Shown here piece after piece: positions 26,286-35,640 of a stretch of 64,000 nt of DNA. The notes under the pieces are model-generated. The model worked only from the letters and a program-made list of their open reading frames with translations. It was not told the origin of the DNA and did not search any database. The translations under genes and the position numbers were made by a program. Position 1 is the first letter of the stretch. Each line of letters starts with the position of its first letter. The stretch spans positions 16,196-80,195 of the forward strand of contig CACOWV010000001.1 of assembly GCA_902630945.1 (NCBI GenBank), in the 5' to 3' direction. Source of the stretch: an uncultured Pelagibacteraceae bacterium (GTDB lineage: Bacteria; Pseudomonadota; Alphaproteobacteria; Pelagibacterales; Pelagibacteraceae).

Positions 26286-27143
26286 CTAATTTTTCTCAAT
26301 AAAAATTATCTCGGAAATATTGATTTTATTTTCGATATAATTTCCTTTTTCAATATATATATTTTTTATCATTTTATTCATTATTTCTGCTTCTCTATCA
26401 GAGATATATTGTATTTTTTTAATATTATTATCTTTTATTGAAATTATTATTTCTTTTGCCCCAAACTTTAAATTATCTGGATTTAAATGCAAAGCTGATA
26501 AATATTGAGAGCTATCTTCAATAATATAGATACCGCTTTTTTTAAGTTTTTTAAAAAAATTATTAAAAGTAATTATTTGATCTTTTATATTATGACTTCC
26601 GTCATCTATTATTATATCAAATTCCTCATTCAAAAAAACACTCAGTCTTTCCAGAATGTCATTAGATTGTGTATCTACATAAATTGGTCTTATATTTTTT
26701 GAATATACTTTTAATTGAAATGGATTTATATCTGCACAAATAATCTTTGGTGTATCAAAATAATTAAAAAAGCTCGCTGTAGCTGCACCTCTTAAACTGC
26801 CAATCTCTAAAATATTTAAATCTCTTAAATTCTTATATTTCGAGAGATACTTTTCATAAAAAGGAGAATAATTATGCCCATTAATTTTTTCATTATTTAT
26901 TACAAATTTTGAAGCTTTATCTGAATTAAATTTAATAAACAAATCATCAAAACTTGTTTTCCTATCAATCTTTTCTTTCTGATCTAAATTATTTTTGCCC
27001 AAAGAAAAAAGTTCACGACATTTATTTAAAATAAACTTATATGGGTAATTAAATAATTTCCTAAAAGCTTTAAAATATTTTTTTTTGGCCAGGTCTACTT
27101 TGATCGATTGAATATAAGAAAAAAAAAAATCTTTTAGTTTCAT
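26286..27143 (-). CDS. class I SAM-dependent methyltransferase
   Basis: This 285-aa protein has a Rossmann methyltransferase core: LNILEIGSLRGAATASFFNYF (SAM loop, near residue 110), KIICADINPFQL (acidic ribose contact) and FDIIIDDGSHNIKDQI, followed by IYIIEDSSQYL. The DDGSH block resembles the CmcI/MycE-like and Methyltransf_24 groups, which O-methylate sugars or small metabolites. About 70 basic residues precede the domain. It is inserted between DUF2061 and HIT genes. The substrate is unknown. Confidence 0.8.
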   Translation of the reverse strand: MKLKDFFFSYIQSIKVDLAKKKYFKAFRKLFNYPYKFILNKCRELFSLGKNNLDQKEKIDRKTSFDDLFIKFNSDKASKFVINNEKINGHNYSPFYEKYLSKYKNLRDLNILEIGSLRGAATASFFNYFDTPKIICADINPFQLKVYSKNIRPIYVDTQSNDILERLSVFLNEEFDIIIDDGSHNIKDQIITFNNFFKKLKKSGIYIIEDSSQYLSALHLNPDNLKFGAKEIIISIKDNNIKKIQYISDREAEIMNKMIKNIYIEKGNYIENKINISEIIFIEKN

Positions 27144-27154
27144 TGATCCATAAA

Positions 27155-27370
27155 TTATTTTTGTTCAAGCCCAAACTTAATGTATTTATACCAAGCTCTT
27201 TCATGAAAATAGTATAAGAACATTTTTGTAATTACTTCCATTCCTGCTATAGCCCCAGCCCAATTCCATTCACCAGTTATAAACCAGGCTATTATAAACG
27301 TATCGGTGGTTGCAAGAACTCTCCATGTTAAAGTTTTTGCAATATGCCTTTTCTTGGTTACATGTTTCAT
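27155..27370 (-). CDS. DUF2061 membrane protein
   Basis: This 71-aa protein closely fits DUF2061: KKRHIAKTLTWRVLATTDTFIIAWFITGEW, then GAIAGMEVITKMFLYYFHERAWYKYI. Two membrane helices are present, and the TWR and YYFHERAW motifs are diagnostic. In other bacteria such domains accompany adenylylsulfate kinase or stand alone, with no established function. It lies 12 nt after hisE and may be read from the his transcript. Confidence 0.93.
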   Translation of the reverse strand: MKHVTKKRHIAKTLTWRVLATTDTFIIAWFITGEWNWAGAIAGMEVITKMFLYYFHERAWYKYIKFGLEQK

Positions 27371-27382
27371 GCGTCATCCTTT

Positions 27383-27655
27383 CTATTTTCTCCTTTTTTT
27401 AAGTTCATCCATTACATCTTCAATTCTTATATCGTTTGCTTCTAAATAAACGATTAGATGATAAAGAACGTCCGCACTTTCATGTATCTTATTGGTATCT
27501 TTTTCTACAGCCTCAATAAGTTCATTAATTTCCTCTAGTACTTTTGCTTTACTTAAAGAATTATCCTTAAGTAACTTGTTTGTATATGAACCATCAATTG
27601 GTTTTTCTTTTCTTTCCCTAATAATTTGAATTAAATTGTTTAGAGTATCAAACAT
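27383..27655 (-). CDS. hisE: phosphoribosyl-ATP pyrophosphatase
   Basis: HisE (90 aa) hydrolyses phosphoribosyl-ATP in the second step of histidine synthesis. The all-alpha MazG-like fold shows SYTNKLLKDNSLSKAKVLEEINELIEAV and ESADVLYHLIVYLEANDI, carrying the EExxE and ExAD metal-binding motifs. It is the last his gene of the operon, 1 nt after hisF. The separate HisI activity must be encoded elsewhere. Confidence 0.95.
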   Translation of the reverse strand: MFDTLNNLIQIIRERKEKPIDGSYTNKLLKDNSLSKAKVLEEINELIEAVEKDTNKIHESADVLYHLIVYLEANDIRIEDVMDELKKRRK

Positions 27656-27656
27656 A

Positions 27657-28412
27657 CTAAATTCTAACAGGTATTCCTTTTGAGTCCAAATAATCCTTGG
27701 CTTCTTTTACAGAGTGTTTTCCATAATGAAATATAGAAGCTGCTAAAACTGCACTAGCTTTTCCCAATTTAATTCCATCAACAAGGTGATCTAAATTGCC
27801 CACGCCACCTGATGCAATAATAGGAATATTTACCTTGGATGAAATTTTAGACATTAATTCAATATCATAACCAGCTTGTGTTCCATCTCGGTCCATTGAA
27901 GTAACTAACAGCTCTCCTGCACCATTTTTTTCCATTTGCTTTGCATACTCCAATGCATCAATGCCGCTGTTATTTCTTCCACCATGAGTAAATACTTCCC
28001 ACTTATCTCCATTTTTTTTTGCATCAATTGCAACTACAATACATTGGGATCCAAATTTTTTTGAACTATCAATAACTACTTTTGAATTTTCAACTGCAGC
28101 AGTATTAATTGAAACTTTATCTGCACCACAATTTAGTAACTTGTTGATATCTTCAACACTCCTTATACCGCCACCGACAGTTAAAGGCACAAAACATTCC
28201 TTTGAAGTTTTTTTTACAACTTCATAAATAGTATCTCTATTTTCATGTGAGGCTGTAATATCAAGAAAGCAAATCTCATCTGCCCCGCCATCACTATAAA
28301 TTTTTGCTTGCTCTACAGGGTCTCCTGCATCTTTTAAATCAATAAAGTTAATACCCTTAACAACACGACCATTTTTAACGTCTAAACAAGGAATTATTCT
28401 ATATTTAAGCAT
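27657..28412 (-). CDS. hisF: imidazole glycerol phosphate synthase, cyclase subunit HisF
   Basis: HisF (251 aa TIM barrel) uses ammonia from HisH to form imidazole glycerol phosphate and AICAR. Visible: [19 protein letters not shown] with the catalytic Asp, [41 protein letters not shown] with the second catalytic Asp, and [16 protein letters not shown]. The start overlaps hisA by 8 nt. AICAR produced here enters purine synthesis through PurH. Confidence 0.98.
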   Translation of the reverse strand: MLKYRIIPCLDVKNGRVVKGINFIDLKDAGDPVEQAKIYSDGGADEICFLDITASHENRDTIYEVVKKTSKECFVPLTVGGGIRSVEDINKLLNCGADKVSINTAAVENSKVVIDSSKKFGSQCIVVAIDAKKNGDKWEVFTHGGRNNSGIDALEYAKQMEKNGAGELLVTSMDRDGTQAGYDIELMSKISSKVNIPIIASGGVGNLDHLVDGIKLGKASAVLAASIFHYGKHSVKEAKDYLDSKGIPVRI

Positions 28413-29121
28413 CTTCTTTTACCATTTCTTCTAATTTAATATCACCATCATAGATAGCTTTACCAACTATTATACCTTCAACATTTTTTAAATTCTTTGC
28501 CTTTTTAATATCTTCTATTGAAGAAACACCACCAGATATTATCACAGGGCAATTTGAAATCTCGGCAACTTTTGATGTCTCATCGAAATTTGGACTTTGT
28601 TTCATACCATCTCGATTGATATCGGTATAAATCAATCTACTAACACCATAATTGTTAACTTCCTTTAAATAATCTAGAGCTAATTGGTTAGAATTTTCTT
28701 TCCATCCAGATATTGACAAATACCCATCTTTAGCATCCAAGCCTAGAGCAATTTTATTTGGAAATTTTTCACATGCTTCTTTTAAAAATTTTTTATCTCT
28801 TATAGCAGCACTTCCTAAGATTACTTTCTCAACTCCAGCATCGATATATTTTTGAATACTACTAGAATTTCTGATACCACCGCCCACCTCAATCTCTAAA
28901 TTAAATTTACCAACTATATCTTTAATAATATCTAAATTTACTGTTTCACCAGTTAAAGCACCATCTAAATCAACAATGTGTAAATTTTTAAATCCGTAAT
29001 CTTTATATTTCCCAGCTTGTTCAACTGGAGACATTTCGTACTCAGTTTTATTATTAAAATCTCCTTTAACTAATCTTACACACTTTTTATCTTTAATATC
29101 TATTGCAGGAAATATTTTCAT
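28405..29121 (-). CDS. hisA: phosphoribosylformimino-AICAR-phosphate isomerase HisA
   Basis: HisA (238 aa TIM barrel) opens the ribose of ProFAR. Motifs include [61 protein letters not shown] and [13 protein letters not shown]. The ORF track adds 11 lysine-rich residues. The ATG at 29121 starts with [10 protein letters not shown] as in the family and forms an ATGA overlap with the small membrane-protein gene upstream. Confidence 0.97.
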   Translation of the reverse strand: MKIFPAIDIKDKKCVRLVKGDFNNKTEYEMSPVEQAGKYKDYGFKNLHIVDLDGALTGETVNLDIIKDIVGKFNLEIEVGGGIRNSSSIQKYIDAGVEKVILGSAAIRDKKFLKEACEKFPNKIALGLDAKDGYLSISGWKENSNQLALDYLKEVNNYGVSRLIYTDINRDGMKQSPNFDETSKVAEISNCPVIISGGVSSIEDIKKAKNLKNVEGIIVGKAIYDGDIKLEEMVKEDA

Positions 29122-29312
29122 TTTTCTTTGTTCTTTCTTTTTTCTTTTCTCCAAAGAATAAAAAATAATAAGATTAAAGCTGGTTGTAGAATAACAAATA
29201 TGACAATGTTAGCTAGATAATAACCAAATCCAAATTCCCCAGGAGCGCCTCCTATCACTTGAAGAATATAAACGCAGAACATAAAAAAATCTGTAATAAT
29301 TTTTTCAAACAT
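29118..29312 (-). CDS. small two-helix membrane protein inside the his operon
   Basis: This 64-aa protein has two hydrophobic stretches (DFFMFCVYILQVI and LANIVIFVILQPALILLFFILW) separated by GGAPGEFGFGY, and a very basic tail ([10 protein letters not shown]). I do not recognise a family. It is 1 nt after hisH and overlaps hisA by ATGA, so it must be made from the his transcript. Tight coupling on both sides supports it as a real gene. The role in or near histidine synthesis is unknown. Confidence 0.75.
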   Translation of the reverse strand: MFEKIITDFFMFCVYILQVIGGAPGEFGFGYYLANIVIFVILQPALILLFFILWRKEKRKNKEK

Positions 29313-29313
29313 T

Positions 29314-29940
29314 TTAAATTTTTATAAAGTTTTCAATAATTTTTAATCCCAATTTATCACTCTTTTCAGGGTGAAATTGGGTTCCAAAAATATTTTCTTT
29401 TTCAACAGAGCAAACAATATTTGATGAATAATCTGTTGTTGCTGAAACTACTTTTTTATCAACTGGTACAAATTCATAACTATGAACAAAATACATATGA
29501 GAATTATTTTCTATATCTTTAAAAATTTTACTATCTTTAACAATATTGATTTGGTTCCAGCCAATATGAGGAAGTTTAAATTTTCCACCTTGATTATCTA
29601 TTTTCGAAACTTTACCTGAAATCCATCCTAACCCCTTAGTCTCAGTTTCTTCATAGCCAACATCAGCAAACATCTGCAAACCAACACAAATTCCAAGAAG
29701 AGGTTTTTTATTGGTCATTACAAATTCGTTAAGTGTTTCTTTTAGACCATCAATATTGTTTAAAGCTTCTACACAGCTTTTAAATGAGCCCTGCCCAGGT
29801 AAAACCACTTTATCACTTAATTTGATCTTATTTAAATCTGAGGTAACTTCGATATTTACTTTGTCTTTAGCAACTTCTTTAAAAGAGTTTATTACCGAGC
29901 TTATATTGCCCGAGTTGTAATCAACGATTGTAACTTTCAT
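29314..29940 (-). CDS. hisH: imidazole glycerol phosphate synthase, glutaminase subunit HisH
   Basis: HisH (208 aa class I glutamine amidotransferase) supplies ammonia to HisF. The triad is visible as LGICVGLQMF (nucleophile Cys) and GTQFHPEKS (His and Glu), with DYNSGNISSV at the start, LPGQGSF for the oxyanion strand and HIGWNQI. It is the second his gene, 5 nt after hisB. Confidence 0.98.
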   Translation of the reverse strand: MKVTIVDYNSGNISSVINSFKEVAKDKVNIEVTSDLNKIKLSDKVVLPGQGSFKSCVEALNNIDGLKETLNEFVMTNKKPLLGICVGLQMFADVGYEETETKGLGWISGKVSKIDNQGGKFKLPHIGWNQINIVKDSKIFKDIENNSHMYFVHSYEFVPVDKKVVSATTDYSSNIVCSVEKENIFGTQFHPEKSDKLGLKIIENFIKI

Positions 29941-29945
29941 TAATT

Positions 29946-30536
29946 TTATAATGAGCCTTTAGTAGAAGGAATTGATTTACTATTCCTGGGGTCTATCTCT
30001 AATGCAGTTCTTAATGATCTTGCAAGTCCTTTAAAACAAGACTCAATAATATGGTGACTGTTATCACCATAAATATTTTCAACGTGTAAAGTAATTCCAG
30101 CGGCTTGGGAAAAAGCTTGAAACCATTCTTTAAATAATTCTGTATCCATTTCTCCAAGCTTTTCGACTTTAAGATTAACTTTCCAAATTAAATAGGGTCT
30201 ATTCGAAATATCAATTGCAACACGTGATAAAGTTTCATCCATTGGGATCATTGCGTGAGCATATCTTCTAATTCCAACAGATTTTTTCAAGGCTTTTTTT
30301 AAAGCCTCACCGATTGCAATCCCAGTGTCTTCAGTTGTGTGGTGAAGATCGATATGCGTATCTCCTTTAGCTTTTAGGTTCATGTCGATTGAAGAATGTT
30401 TAGATAATTGTTCAAGCATGTGGTTAAGGAAACCTATGCCTGTGTCAATTTTGTATTTACCTTTGCCATCAATGTTCAAATCAACACTAATACTTGTCTC
30501 TTTGGTTTTTCTGCTAATTTTGCCTTTACGTTTCAT
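29946..30536 (-). CDS. hisB: imidazoleglycerol-phosphate dehydratase HisB
   Basis: This 196-aa monofunctional IGPD lacks the N-terminal phosphatase domain found in enteric HisB. Metal-binding motifs are [35 protein letters not shown] and [23 protein letters not shown]. It is the first gene of the minus-strand his cluster (hisB-hisH-orf-hisA-hisF-hisE) and divergent from hslV across 91 bp, where the his promoter should lie. No leader peptide with a His run was seen there. Confidence 0.98.
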   Translation of the reverse strand: MKRKGKISRKTKETSISVDLNIDGKGKYKIDTGIGFLNHMLEQLSKHSSIDMNLKAKGDTHIDLHHTTEDTGIAIGEALKKALKKSVGIRRYAHAMIPMDETLSRVAIDISNRPYLIWKVNLKVEKLGEMDTELFKEWFQAFSQAAGITLHVENIYGDNSHHIIESCFKGLARSLRTALEIDPRNSKSIPSTKGSL

Positions 30537-30627
30537 ATTTAAAAATAGGTATACATATATTATCCAATTATGGCAATAATACTAAACTTGGACTTGAACT
30601 ATTTAATTTAATATCCACTTATAACCT

Positions 30628-31143
30628 ATGACAACAATTGTATTAGTAAGAAAAAATAGCAATGTAGTAGTTGCAGGTGACGGTCAAGTCAGTATGGGAA
30701 ATACTGTTGTCAAAAGCACTGCTTCAAAAGTTAGAAAAATTGAAAAAAGAAATGTTGTAGCTGGTTTTGCAGGCTCTACAGCTGATGCGCTAACTTTATT
30801 CGAAAGATTAGAAGCAAAATTGGAAAAACATGCTGGTAACTTGTCTAGAGCTGCTGTTGAATTAGCAAAGGACTGGCGGACAGATAAATACTTAAGAAGA
30901 CTTGAGGCGCTAATGGCTATTGGAGATAAAGAAAATAGTTATATAATCTCTGGAACTGGTGATGTGCTAGAGCCTGAAGGAGATGTTATTGGAATAGGGT
31001 CTGGTGGCAATTATGCTTTGGCTGCTGGTAAAGTTTTAATGGAGACTGACATGAGCGCTGAAGATGTTGCTAAAAAAGCGATTGAAGTTGCCTCTGAAAT
31101 TTGTGTTTTTACAAATAATAATATTAAGGTTGAAAAAATTTAA
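30628..31143 (+). CDS. hslV: HslV peptidase subunit of the HslVU protease
   Basis: HslV (171 aa) is the proteasome-like threonine peptidase. After Met removal the chain starts TTIVLVRKN, giving the catalytic N-terminal Thr, followed by [15 protein letters not shown] and [31 protein letters not shown] marks the core. It overlaps hslU (TAATG). A CTTGAA hexamer at 30593 resembles a heat-shock -35 element, but no well-spaced partner was found. Confidence 0.98.
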   Translation: MTTIVLVRKNSNVVVAGDGQVSMGNTVVKSTASKVRKIEKRNVVAGFAGSTADALTLFERLEAKLEKHAGNLSRAAVELAKDWRTDKYLRRLEALMAIGDKENSYIISGTGDVLEPEGDVIGIGSGGNYALAAGKVLMETDMSAEDVAKKAIEVASEICVFTNNNIKVEKI

Positions 31144-32516
31144 TGGAAAAATCTAACGTTACTCCACTGGTACCCAAAGATAAAAATTCAAAAGATAACG
31201 AATCCTTAGTCAGTTCATTGTCTCCAAGGGAAATTGTTTCTGAATTAGATAGATTTGTTGTTGGACAAAACAAAGCTAAGAAAGCTGTTGCTGTAGCTCT
31301 AAGGAATAGGTGGAGAAGACAAGCTTTAAAAGGAGAAATGAAAAATGAGGTTTTGCCGAAAAATATACTAATGATTGGTCCCACTGGAGTTGGAAAAACA
31401 GAAATATCAAGAAGACTCTCAAAACTTGCTGAAGCACCTTTTGTTAAAGTTGAAGCAACAAGATTTACTGAAGTTGGTTATGTGGGAAGAGATGTGGAAC
31501 AAATTGTGAGAGATTTAATTGAAATAGCTATTTCAATGGAAAAAGTTAAAAAAAGAAAAGAAGTTCATGCTCAAGCACAAAAGCTTGCTGAAGAAAAAGT
31601 TTTAGATGCATTAGTAGGAAAAAAAGCAAGCCTTGCAACTAGGGAAAGTTTCAGAAAGAGATTAAGAAATGGAGACCTGGATGACAATGAAATTGAAATA
31701 GCAGTAAGTGACTCAGGTAGTAATAATACGTCCTTTGAAATACCCGGTATGCCAGGAGCAAATGTTGGAATGATCAATATTGGAGAAATGTTAGGTAAAT
31801 CGATGGGTGCCAAAGAAAAGAAAAAGAAAATGACAGTAAAAGAATCACATGAAATTTTAATTAATGATGAATCTGATAAATTAATTGAACAGGATAAAAT
31901 TGTTAAAGCTGCGAAAATATCAACTGAAAATAACGGAATAGTTTTTTTAGATGAAATAGACAAAATATCTGGCAGAACAGATAGAGTGGGCGGTGATGTA
32001 TCAAGAGAAGGTGTACAGAGAGATTTATTGCCATTGATTGAGGGCACAACTGTAAATACAAAATATGGACCTATCAAAACAGACCATATTTTATTTATTG
32101 CATCTGGAGCTTTTCAACTTGCAAAGCCATCTGATTTGTTGCCTGAATTACAAGGAAGATTACCAATTAGAGTAGAGTTAGAAGCTTTGACAAGCGAGGA
32201 TTTTAAAAGAATTTTAAAAGAACCTGACTTTAGTTTAATCAAACAATATATTGCTTTACTGAAAACAGAAAATGTTGAACTTGAATTTTCTGAGGATGGA
32301 ATTAATACAATTGCAAATATAGCTTCTGAAGTAAACTCGACTGTTGAGAATATTGGTGCTAGAAGATTGCATACTATTATTGAAAAAATTCTTGATGACA
32401 TTAGTTTTACAGCAACCGATCGATCTGGAGAAAAAATAATAATTAACAAAGAATATATAAATAAAAATTTAGATAATTTAGTAAAAGATACCGACTTATC
32501 TAAGTTTATTTTATAA
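31143..32516 (+). CDS. hslU: HslU ATPase subunit of the HslVU protease
   Basis: HslU (457 aa) is the AAA+ unfoldase that feeds HslV. It shows [27 protein letters not shown], Walker [14 protein letters not shown], the pore loop [16 protein letters not shown], Walker [12 protein letters not shown], the [13 protein letters not shown]-like [16 protein letters not shown], and sensor 2 IGARRLHTI. An intermediate domain lies at about 110-240. The 3' end overlaps the convergent Smr gene by 6 nt. Confidence 0.98.
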   Translation: MEKSNVTPLVPKDKNSKDNESLVSSLSPREIVSELDRFVVGQNKAKKAVAVALRNRWRRQALKGEMKNEVLPKNILMIGPTGVGKTEISRRLSKLAEAPFVKVEATRFTEVGYVGRDVEQIVRDLIEIAISMEKVKKRKEVHAQAQKLAEEKVLDALVGKKASLATRESFRKRLRNGDLDDNEIEIAVSDSGSNNTSFEIPGMPGANVGMINIGEMLGKSMGAKEKKKKMTVKESHEILINDESDKLIEQDKIVKAAKISTENNGIVFLDEIDKISGRTDRVGGDVSREGVQRDLLPLIEGTTVNTKYGPIKTDHILFIASGAFQLAKPSDLLPELQGRLPIRVELEALTSEDFKRILKEPDFSLIKQYIALLKTENVELEFSEDGINTIANIASEVNSTVENIGARRLHTIIEKILDDISFTATDRSGEKIIINKEYINKNLDNLVKDTDLSKFIL

Positions 32517-32924
32517 TTTTTTTTTTAAAAAAATATAAAAAGCTCCATCGCCACCATCACTAATGTCTGCATCTTCAATGCTATTTATTAAATTCATCAA
32601 TTCATGTTTGCTTTTAATGAAATCTGGTACTGAGTATCTTAATATCCCAAGGTCTTTTGAAACATAAGGATCTTTCTCATTTTGTGAGTGCAAACCTTTG
32701 CCGGTAACTATTAGTAATTTATTAACTCTTTTTTCGTAAGAATCTAAAATTAACTCTGTAACTTTTTTATTAGCATCGCTAAGTGAAAATCCGTGTAAAT
32801 CAAAAGTTTTTATTTTCTTTGCGATTTTTTCTTTTGAATTGAGATCTTTATTGGGCAGACTTTCACTATTAGATAAAAAATTTTCCCAGTCTTTTTTATC
32901 TTTATCTGAAATTTTTTTGTTCAA
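32511..32924 (-). CDS. Smr-domain protein
   Basis: This 137-aa protein has a basic, charged N-terminus and a C-terminal Smr domain: [40 protein letters not shown] (DLHG and TGxG motifs). Smr domains act as nicking or RNA-cleaving endonucleases in some proteins, including SmrB on collided ribosomes. The only available start is a TTG that directly follows the Tim44-like stop (TAATTG), so initiation is probably by re-initiation. It is convergent with hslU. Confidence 0.9.
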   Translation of the reverse strand: MNKKISDKDKKDWENFLSNSESLPNKDLNSKEKIAKKIKTFDLHGFSLSDANKKVTELILDSYEKRVNKLLIVTGKGLHSQNEKDPYVSKDLGILRYSVPDFIKSKHELMNLINSIEDADISDGGDGAFYIFLKKKL

Positions 32925-33521
32925 TTATGTTAAGATATCTACTAGTTGCCAATTAGGGTTATTTGATCTTGTGTCTCTAGAAAATACCCAAGTGTCATAG
33001 ATTTTCTTTATTTTTTCTGGATCCCCAGAAATTATTTTCTTATCTTTGTCTTTTATACAGGTTATTACCTCTGCTACAAAATTAACTGTTACTCTTAATA
33101 TATCATTTATTTTTTTATGTTCTTTTATGTTTGCAGTATTTACTCCAATAAATGTGATTTCTGCAAAATGACCTCTTTTGCTTCTTTCTCTAAGCGCATC
33201 ATTAAACTGATCTTGAATTTTTTTGCTTAAAAGAGGTCTGCTTTTGATTAGTTTATTATCATCATCACTAAAATCTGTGATTATTGTTTCGTATGCAATT
33301 TTTGCTCCTTTAATAAATTCTTTTTGAGCTTCTTCATCAAAGGTTTTGTTTTGATTACTTTTTATTTGTGGATCTATATTTTTTAAAATCTCCTCAAATT
33401 GTGGCGGAGCTTTTCCCTCGAAACCTGTTCTTTTTCCTAAAATACCCCTCAATCTGAGAAATATGAATCCAGCTATCATTGCAAGTAGAATGATATCAAT
33501 ATATTCGAAACTATAATTCAT
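32925..33521 (-). CDS. Tim44/TimA-like domain protein
   Basis: This 198-aa membrane-anchored protein has one N-terminal helix (YIDIILLAMIAGFIFLRLRGILG) followed by RTGFEGKAPP and a C-terminal Tim44-like domain. The domain includes FIKGAKIAYETIITDFSDDD, SRPLLSKKIQDQFNDALRER and DTWVFSRDTRSNNPNWQLVDI. Alphaproteobacterial homologues (TimA) relate to mitochondrial Tim44 and may help inner-membrane protein handling. It is divergent from fxsA across 57 bp. Confidence 0.92.
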   Translation of the reverse strand: MNYSFEYIDIILLAMIAGFIFLRLRGILGKRTGFEGKAPPQFEEILKNIDPQIKSNQNKTFDEEAQKEFIKGAKIAYETIITDFSDDDNKLIKSRPLLSKKIQDQFNDALRERSKRGHFAEITFIGVNTANIKEHKKINDILRVTVNFVAEVITCIKDKDKKIISGDPEKIKKIYDTWVFSRDTRSNNPNWQLVDILT

Positions 33522-33578
33522 ATTAATAATTTAATTACTATGTTGATTAATTTCAACTAGCAATTACATTAAAGACAA

Positions 33579-34004
33579 ATGAACACAGTGTTATTAACCG
33601 TTATTTTGGTTCCTATAATTGAAATCTACTTATTTATTAAAATTGGGTCTCAAATAGGAGCATTAAATACTATTTCACTAATTTTTATAACCGCAATTAT
33701 TGGAATAATTTATGCAAGATATGAGGGTTTAAACACTTTAAAATCGGGAATTTCACAAATGATTAAAAGTGAGATGCCTGCATATGAAATTATTTCGGGT
33801 GCCGCGATAGCGTTTGCAGCATTTTTATTAATCATTCCAGGCTTTGCAACAGACCTGGTTGGATTTTTGTTAATCTTTCCTTTAACTAGAAAATTGATTT
33901 TTGGAAAACTCACAAAAAAGTTTAAGAAAGAGACACCACCAACAAAAACTTATATAGATGGAGAATTTGAAGACATAGACGATAATGATGAGCGAAAATT
34001 ATAA
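33579..34004 (+). CDS. FxsA-family membrane protein
   Basis: This 141-aa protein fits FxsA: ILVPIIEIYLFIKIGSQIGALNTISLIFITAIIG near the N-terminus, YEGLNTL, and LLIIPGFATDLVGFLLIFPLTRKLI. There are three hydrophobic segments and a hydrophilic tail. FxsA in E. coli affects exclusion of phage T7 by F; its normal function is unknown. The end overlaps secB by 20 nt. Confidence 0.93.
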   Translation: MNTVLLTVILVPIIEIYLFIKIGSQIGALNTISLIFITAIIGIIYARYEGLNTLKSGISQMIKSEMPAYEIISGAAIAFAAFLLIIPGFATDLVGFLLIFPLTRKLIFGKLTKKFKKETPPTKTYIDGEFEDIDDNDERKL

Positions 34005-34410
34005 AATACTTGGTAAGTATATAAAAGATATGTCTAGTGAAACCCCAGACGTAGAAACTTATTTGTTTGTAAAAGATCATATTTCAAAATATCAGCTAAA
34101 TATAGATATCAACTCTAAAGCTCTTAAAAATAAACTTATCGAGATAAATACTACGTTAAAATTTGAGGATAAAAACGAGAATGATAAAAAATCATATTTT
34201 GAAATGATATACGCAACAATAATAAGAGTTGATGAAAAAATTAAAGAAAAAAAAGACTTAGAAAAAATAATCCTATGTGATGTTCAAAAAGATATTTACC
34301 CAAATCTTGAAACAGCTTTTCTGAATCTTTTACATAATTCTGGATATCCTGGAATTAATTTTGAAAAAAAAATCGACTTTGAAGAGCTTTATAATCAAAG
34401 ATTCAATTAA
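33985..34410 (+). CDS. secB: protein-export chaperone SecB (divergent)
   Basis: This 141-aa protein is a divergent SecB, a tetrameric chaperone that holds preproteins for SecA. Matches include KYIKDMSSETPDVETYL (the YIKDLSFE region), EMIYATIIRVDE (family FxxeVxYaxi-like), and the C-terminus FEKKIDFEELYNQR (PVDFexLYxxr). The conserved position between fxsA and dnaQ supports it. Start could be either of two adjacent ATGs (33985 or 33988). Convergent with dnaQ, overlapping by 8 nt. Confidence 0.88.
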   Translation: MMSENYKILGKYIKDMSSETPDVETYLFVKDHISKYQLNIDINSKALKNKLIEINTTLKFEDKNENDKKSYFEMIYATIIRVDEKIKEKKDLEKIILCDVQKDIYPNLETAFLNLLHNSGYPGINFEKKIDFEELYNQRFN

Positions 34411-35071
34411 AAAAGTTTTTTTTTAAATTTGTTTTTAAATATCGTGAATGATTTTCTATTTCTTTAGGAGTTAATTTTACGATTTTTTTAAAATAAAGAA
34501 TTTTTTTTGAAATAAAATCTTTATTTTCTACTATTTCTTGTTTGTTAAAATCAAGCTTGGGCTCTTTTTGATCTATTAGATTTATATATACTTTTGAAAG
34601 TAAATCACAATCGATTAAAGCAGTGTGTTGAGTCCTTGTTGAATTATCAATACCATATTTTTTACAAAGAGCATCTAAACTTACCGAAGAACCAGGAAAT
34701 TTATTACGAGCCAATATTAAAGTATCTATAACTTCATTTTTAAGTGAATTTTTTCCCAATATTTTTAATTCATTATTTAAGTGTGACAAATCAAATTCGG
34801 CATTATGAATTATCAATCTCTTTCCCTCAATAAAATTAAGAAATTCATCAACAACTTGACTAAATTTTTTTTTATCTGATAGGAATTCGTCTGTATAGCC
34901 GTGAACCTCAAGGGCTTTTTCTGACACTTTTCTCTCTGGATTTAAATAACAATGAAATTTTCTTTTTGTGAATATTTGGTTTTCCAATTCTATACATCCG
35001 ATTTCAACAATTCTATGTCCATCTTTTATAGAAAGGCCTGTTGTTTCAGTATCTAAAACTACTTCTTTCAT
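34403..35071 (-). CDS. dnaQ: DNA polymerase III epsilon subunit (3'-5' exonuclease)
   Basis: This 222-aa DEDDh exonuclease shows ExoI LDTETTGLSIKDGHRIVEIGCIEL, ExoII IIHNAEFDLSHLNNEL, SLDALCKKYGID, and ExoIII RTQHTALIDCDLLSKVYINL. It proofreads replication. The C-terminal tail that binds the polymerase alpha subunit is short and basic. ATGA overlap with coaE upstream places it in the aroE-coaE-dnaQ string. Confidence 0.96.
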   Translation of the reverse strand: MKEVVLDTETTGLSIKDGHRIVEIGCIELENQIFTKRKFHCYLNPERKVSEKALEVHGYTDEFLSDKKKFSQVVDEFLNFIEGKRLIIHNAEFDLSHLNNELKILGKNSLKNEVIDTLILARNKFPGSSVSLDALCKKYGIDNSTRTQHTALIDCDLLSKVYINLIDQKEPKLDFNKQEIVENKDFISKKILYFKKIVKLTPKEIENHSRYLKTNLKKNFFN

Positions 35072-35640
35072 GATTTAATTATTTTTAAGATATTTTTTAT
35101 GTTTTTTCTAACAAATTTTTCAGAGAAATTATTTTTAATTATAAAGTTAGATCTTTTTTTTTTGAGATTTGAGGAAAATTGAATTTTTCTAAACCGATAA
35201 AGTAATCTTGGGTTGTAATTTTTTCTTTTTTTAAGTCTTCTTTGAATATCTTTTTTTTTTGCTTGTACAAATATTAAAATATCTTTTTTTGTGTTTATTT
35301 TATTTTCCAGCAATAATGGAATATCTAAAATGACAATTTTTCTTCTTTTGTTTTTTTTTAAAAAAATATTAAATTTTTTTCTTACCTCAAGGTGCACAAC
35401 TTTAGTAATTTTTTTTAAATTTGTCTTTTTATCTAAAATTGCAAAGGAAATATCATCTTTTTTTAATGGAAAAGAATTAAAATATTTAGGTAATATTTTT
35501 TTTAATTTTTTATAAATTAATCTATTTTTTTGATATAATTTTGCTACTTCATAATCTGCATTAAAAACTGGATATCCAAAGTTATTTGCTACATAACTTT
35601 TGCCAGATCCAATATCCCCTAAAATTCCAATTCTAATCAT
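35068..35640 (-). CDS. coaE: dephospho-CoA kinase
   Basis: CoaE (190 aa) performs the last step of coenzyme A synthesis. It has the P-loop IGILGDIGSGKSYVANNFG, FNADYEVAKLYQ (usually DAD), VILDIPLLLENK (the DIPLL motif) and IQRRLKKR. It is exceptionally lysine-rich in its C-terminal half, as expected from the AT bias. It overlaps aroE (8 nt) and dnaQ (4 nt). Confidence 0.95.
   Translation of the reverse strand: MIRIGILGDIGSGKSYVANNFGYPVFNADYEVAKLYQKNRLIYKKLKKILPKYFNSFPLKKDDISFAILDKKTNLKKITKVVHLEVRKKFNIFLKKNKRRKIVILDIPLLLENKINTKKDILIFVQAKKKDIQRRLKKRKNYNPRLLYRFRKIQFSSNLKKKRSNFIIKNNFSEKFVRKNIKNILKIIKS

Noticed and set aside
30593-30622. Heat-shock (sigma-32-like) promoter before hslV
   Set aside because: CTTGAA is present, but the only CTTAT-like partner is about 21 nt away and lies against the start codon, so spacing is wrong.
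31571-32077. 168-codon antisense ORF inside hslU
   Set aside because: It is a frame shadow of a strongly conserved gene, Ser/Leu/Ile-rich with no recognisable domain.
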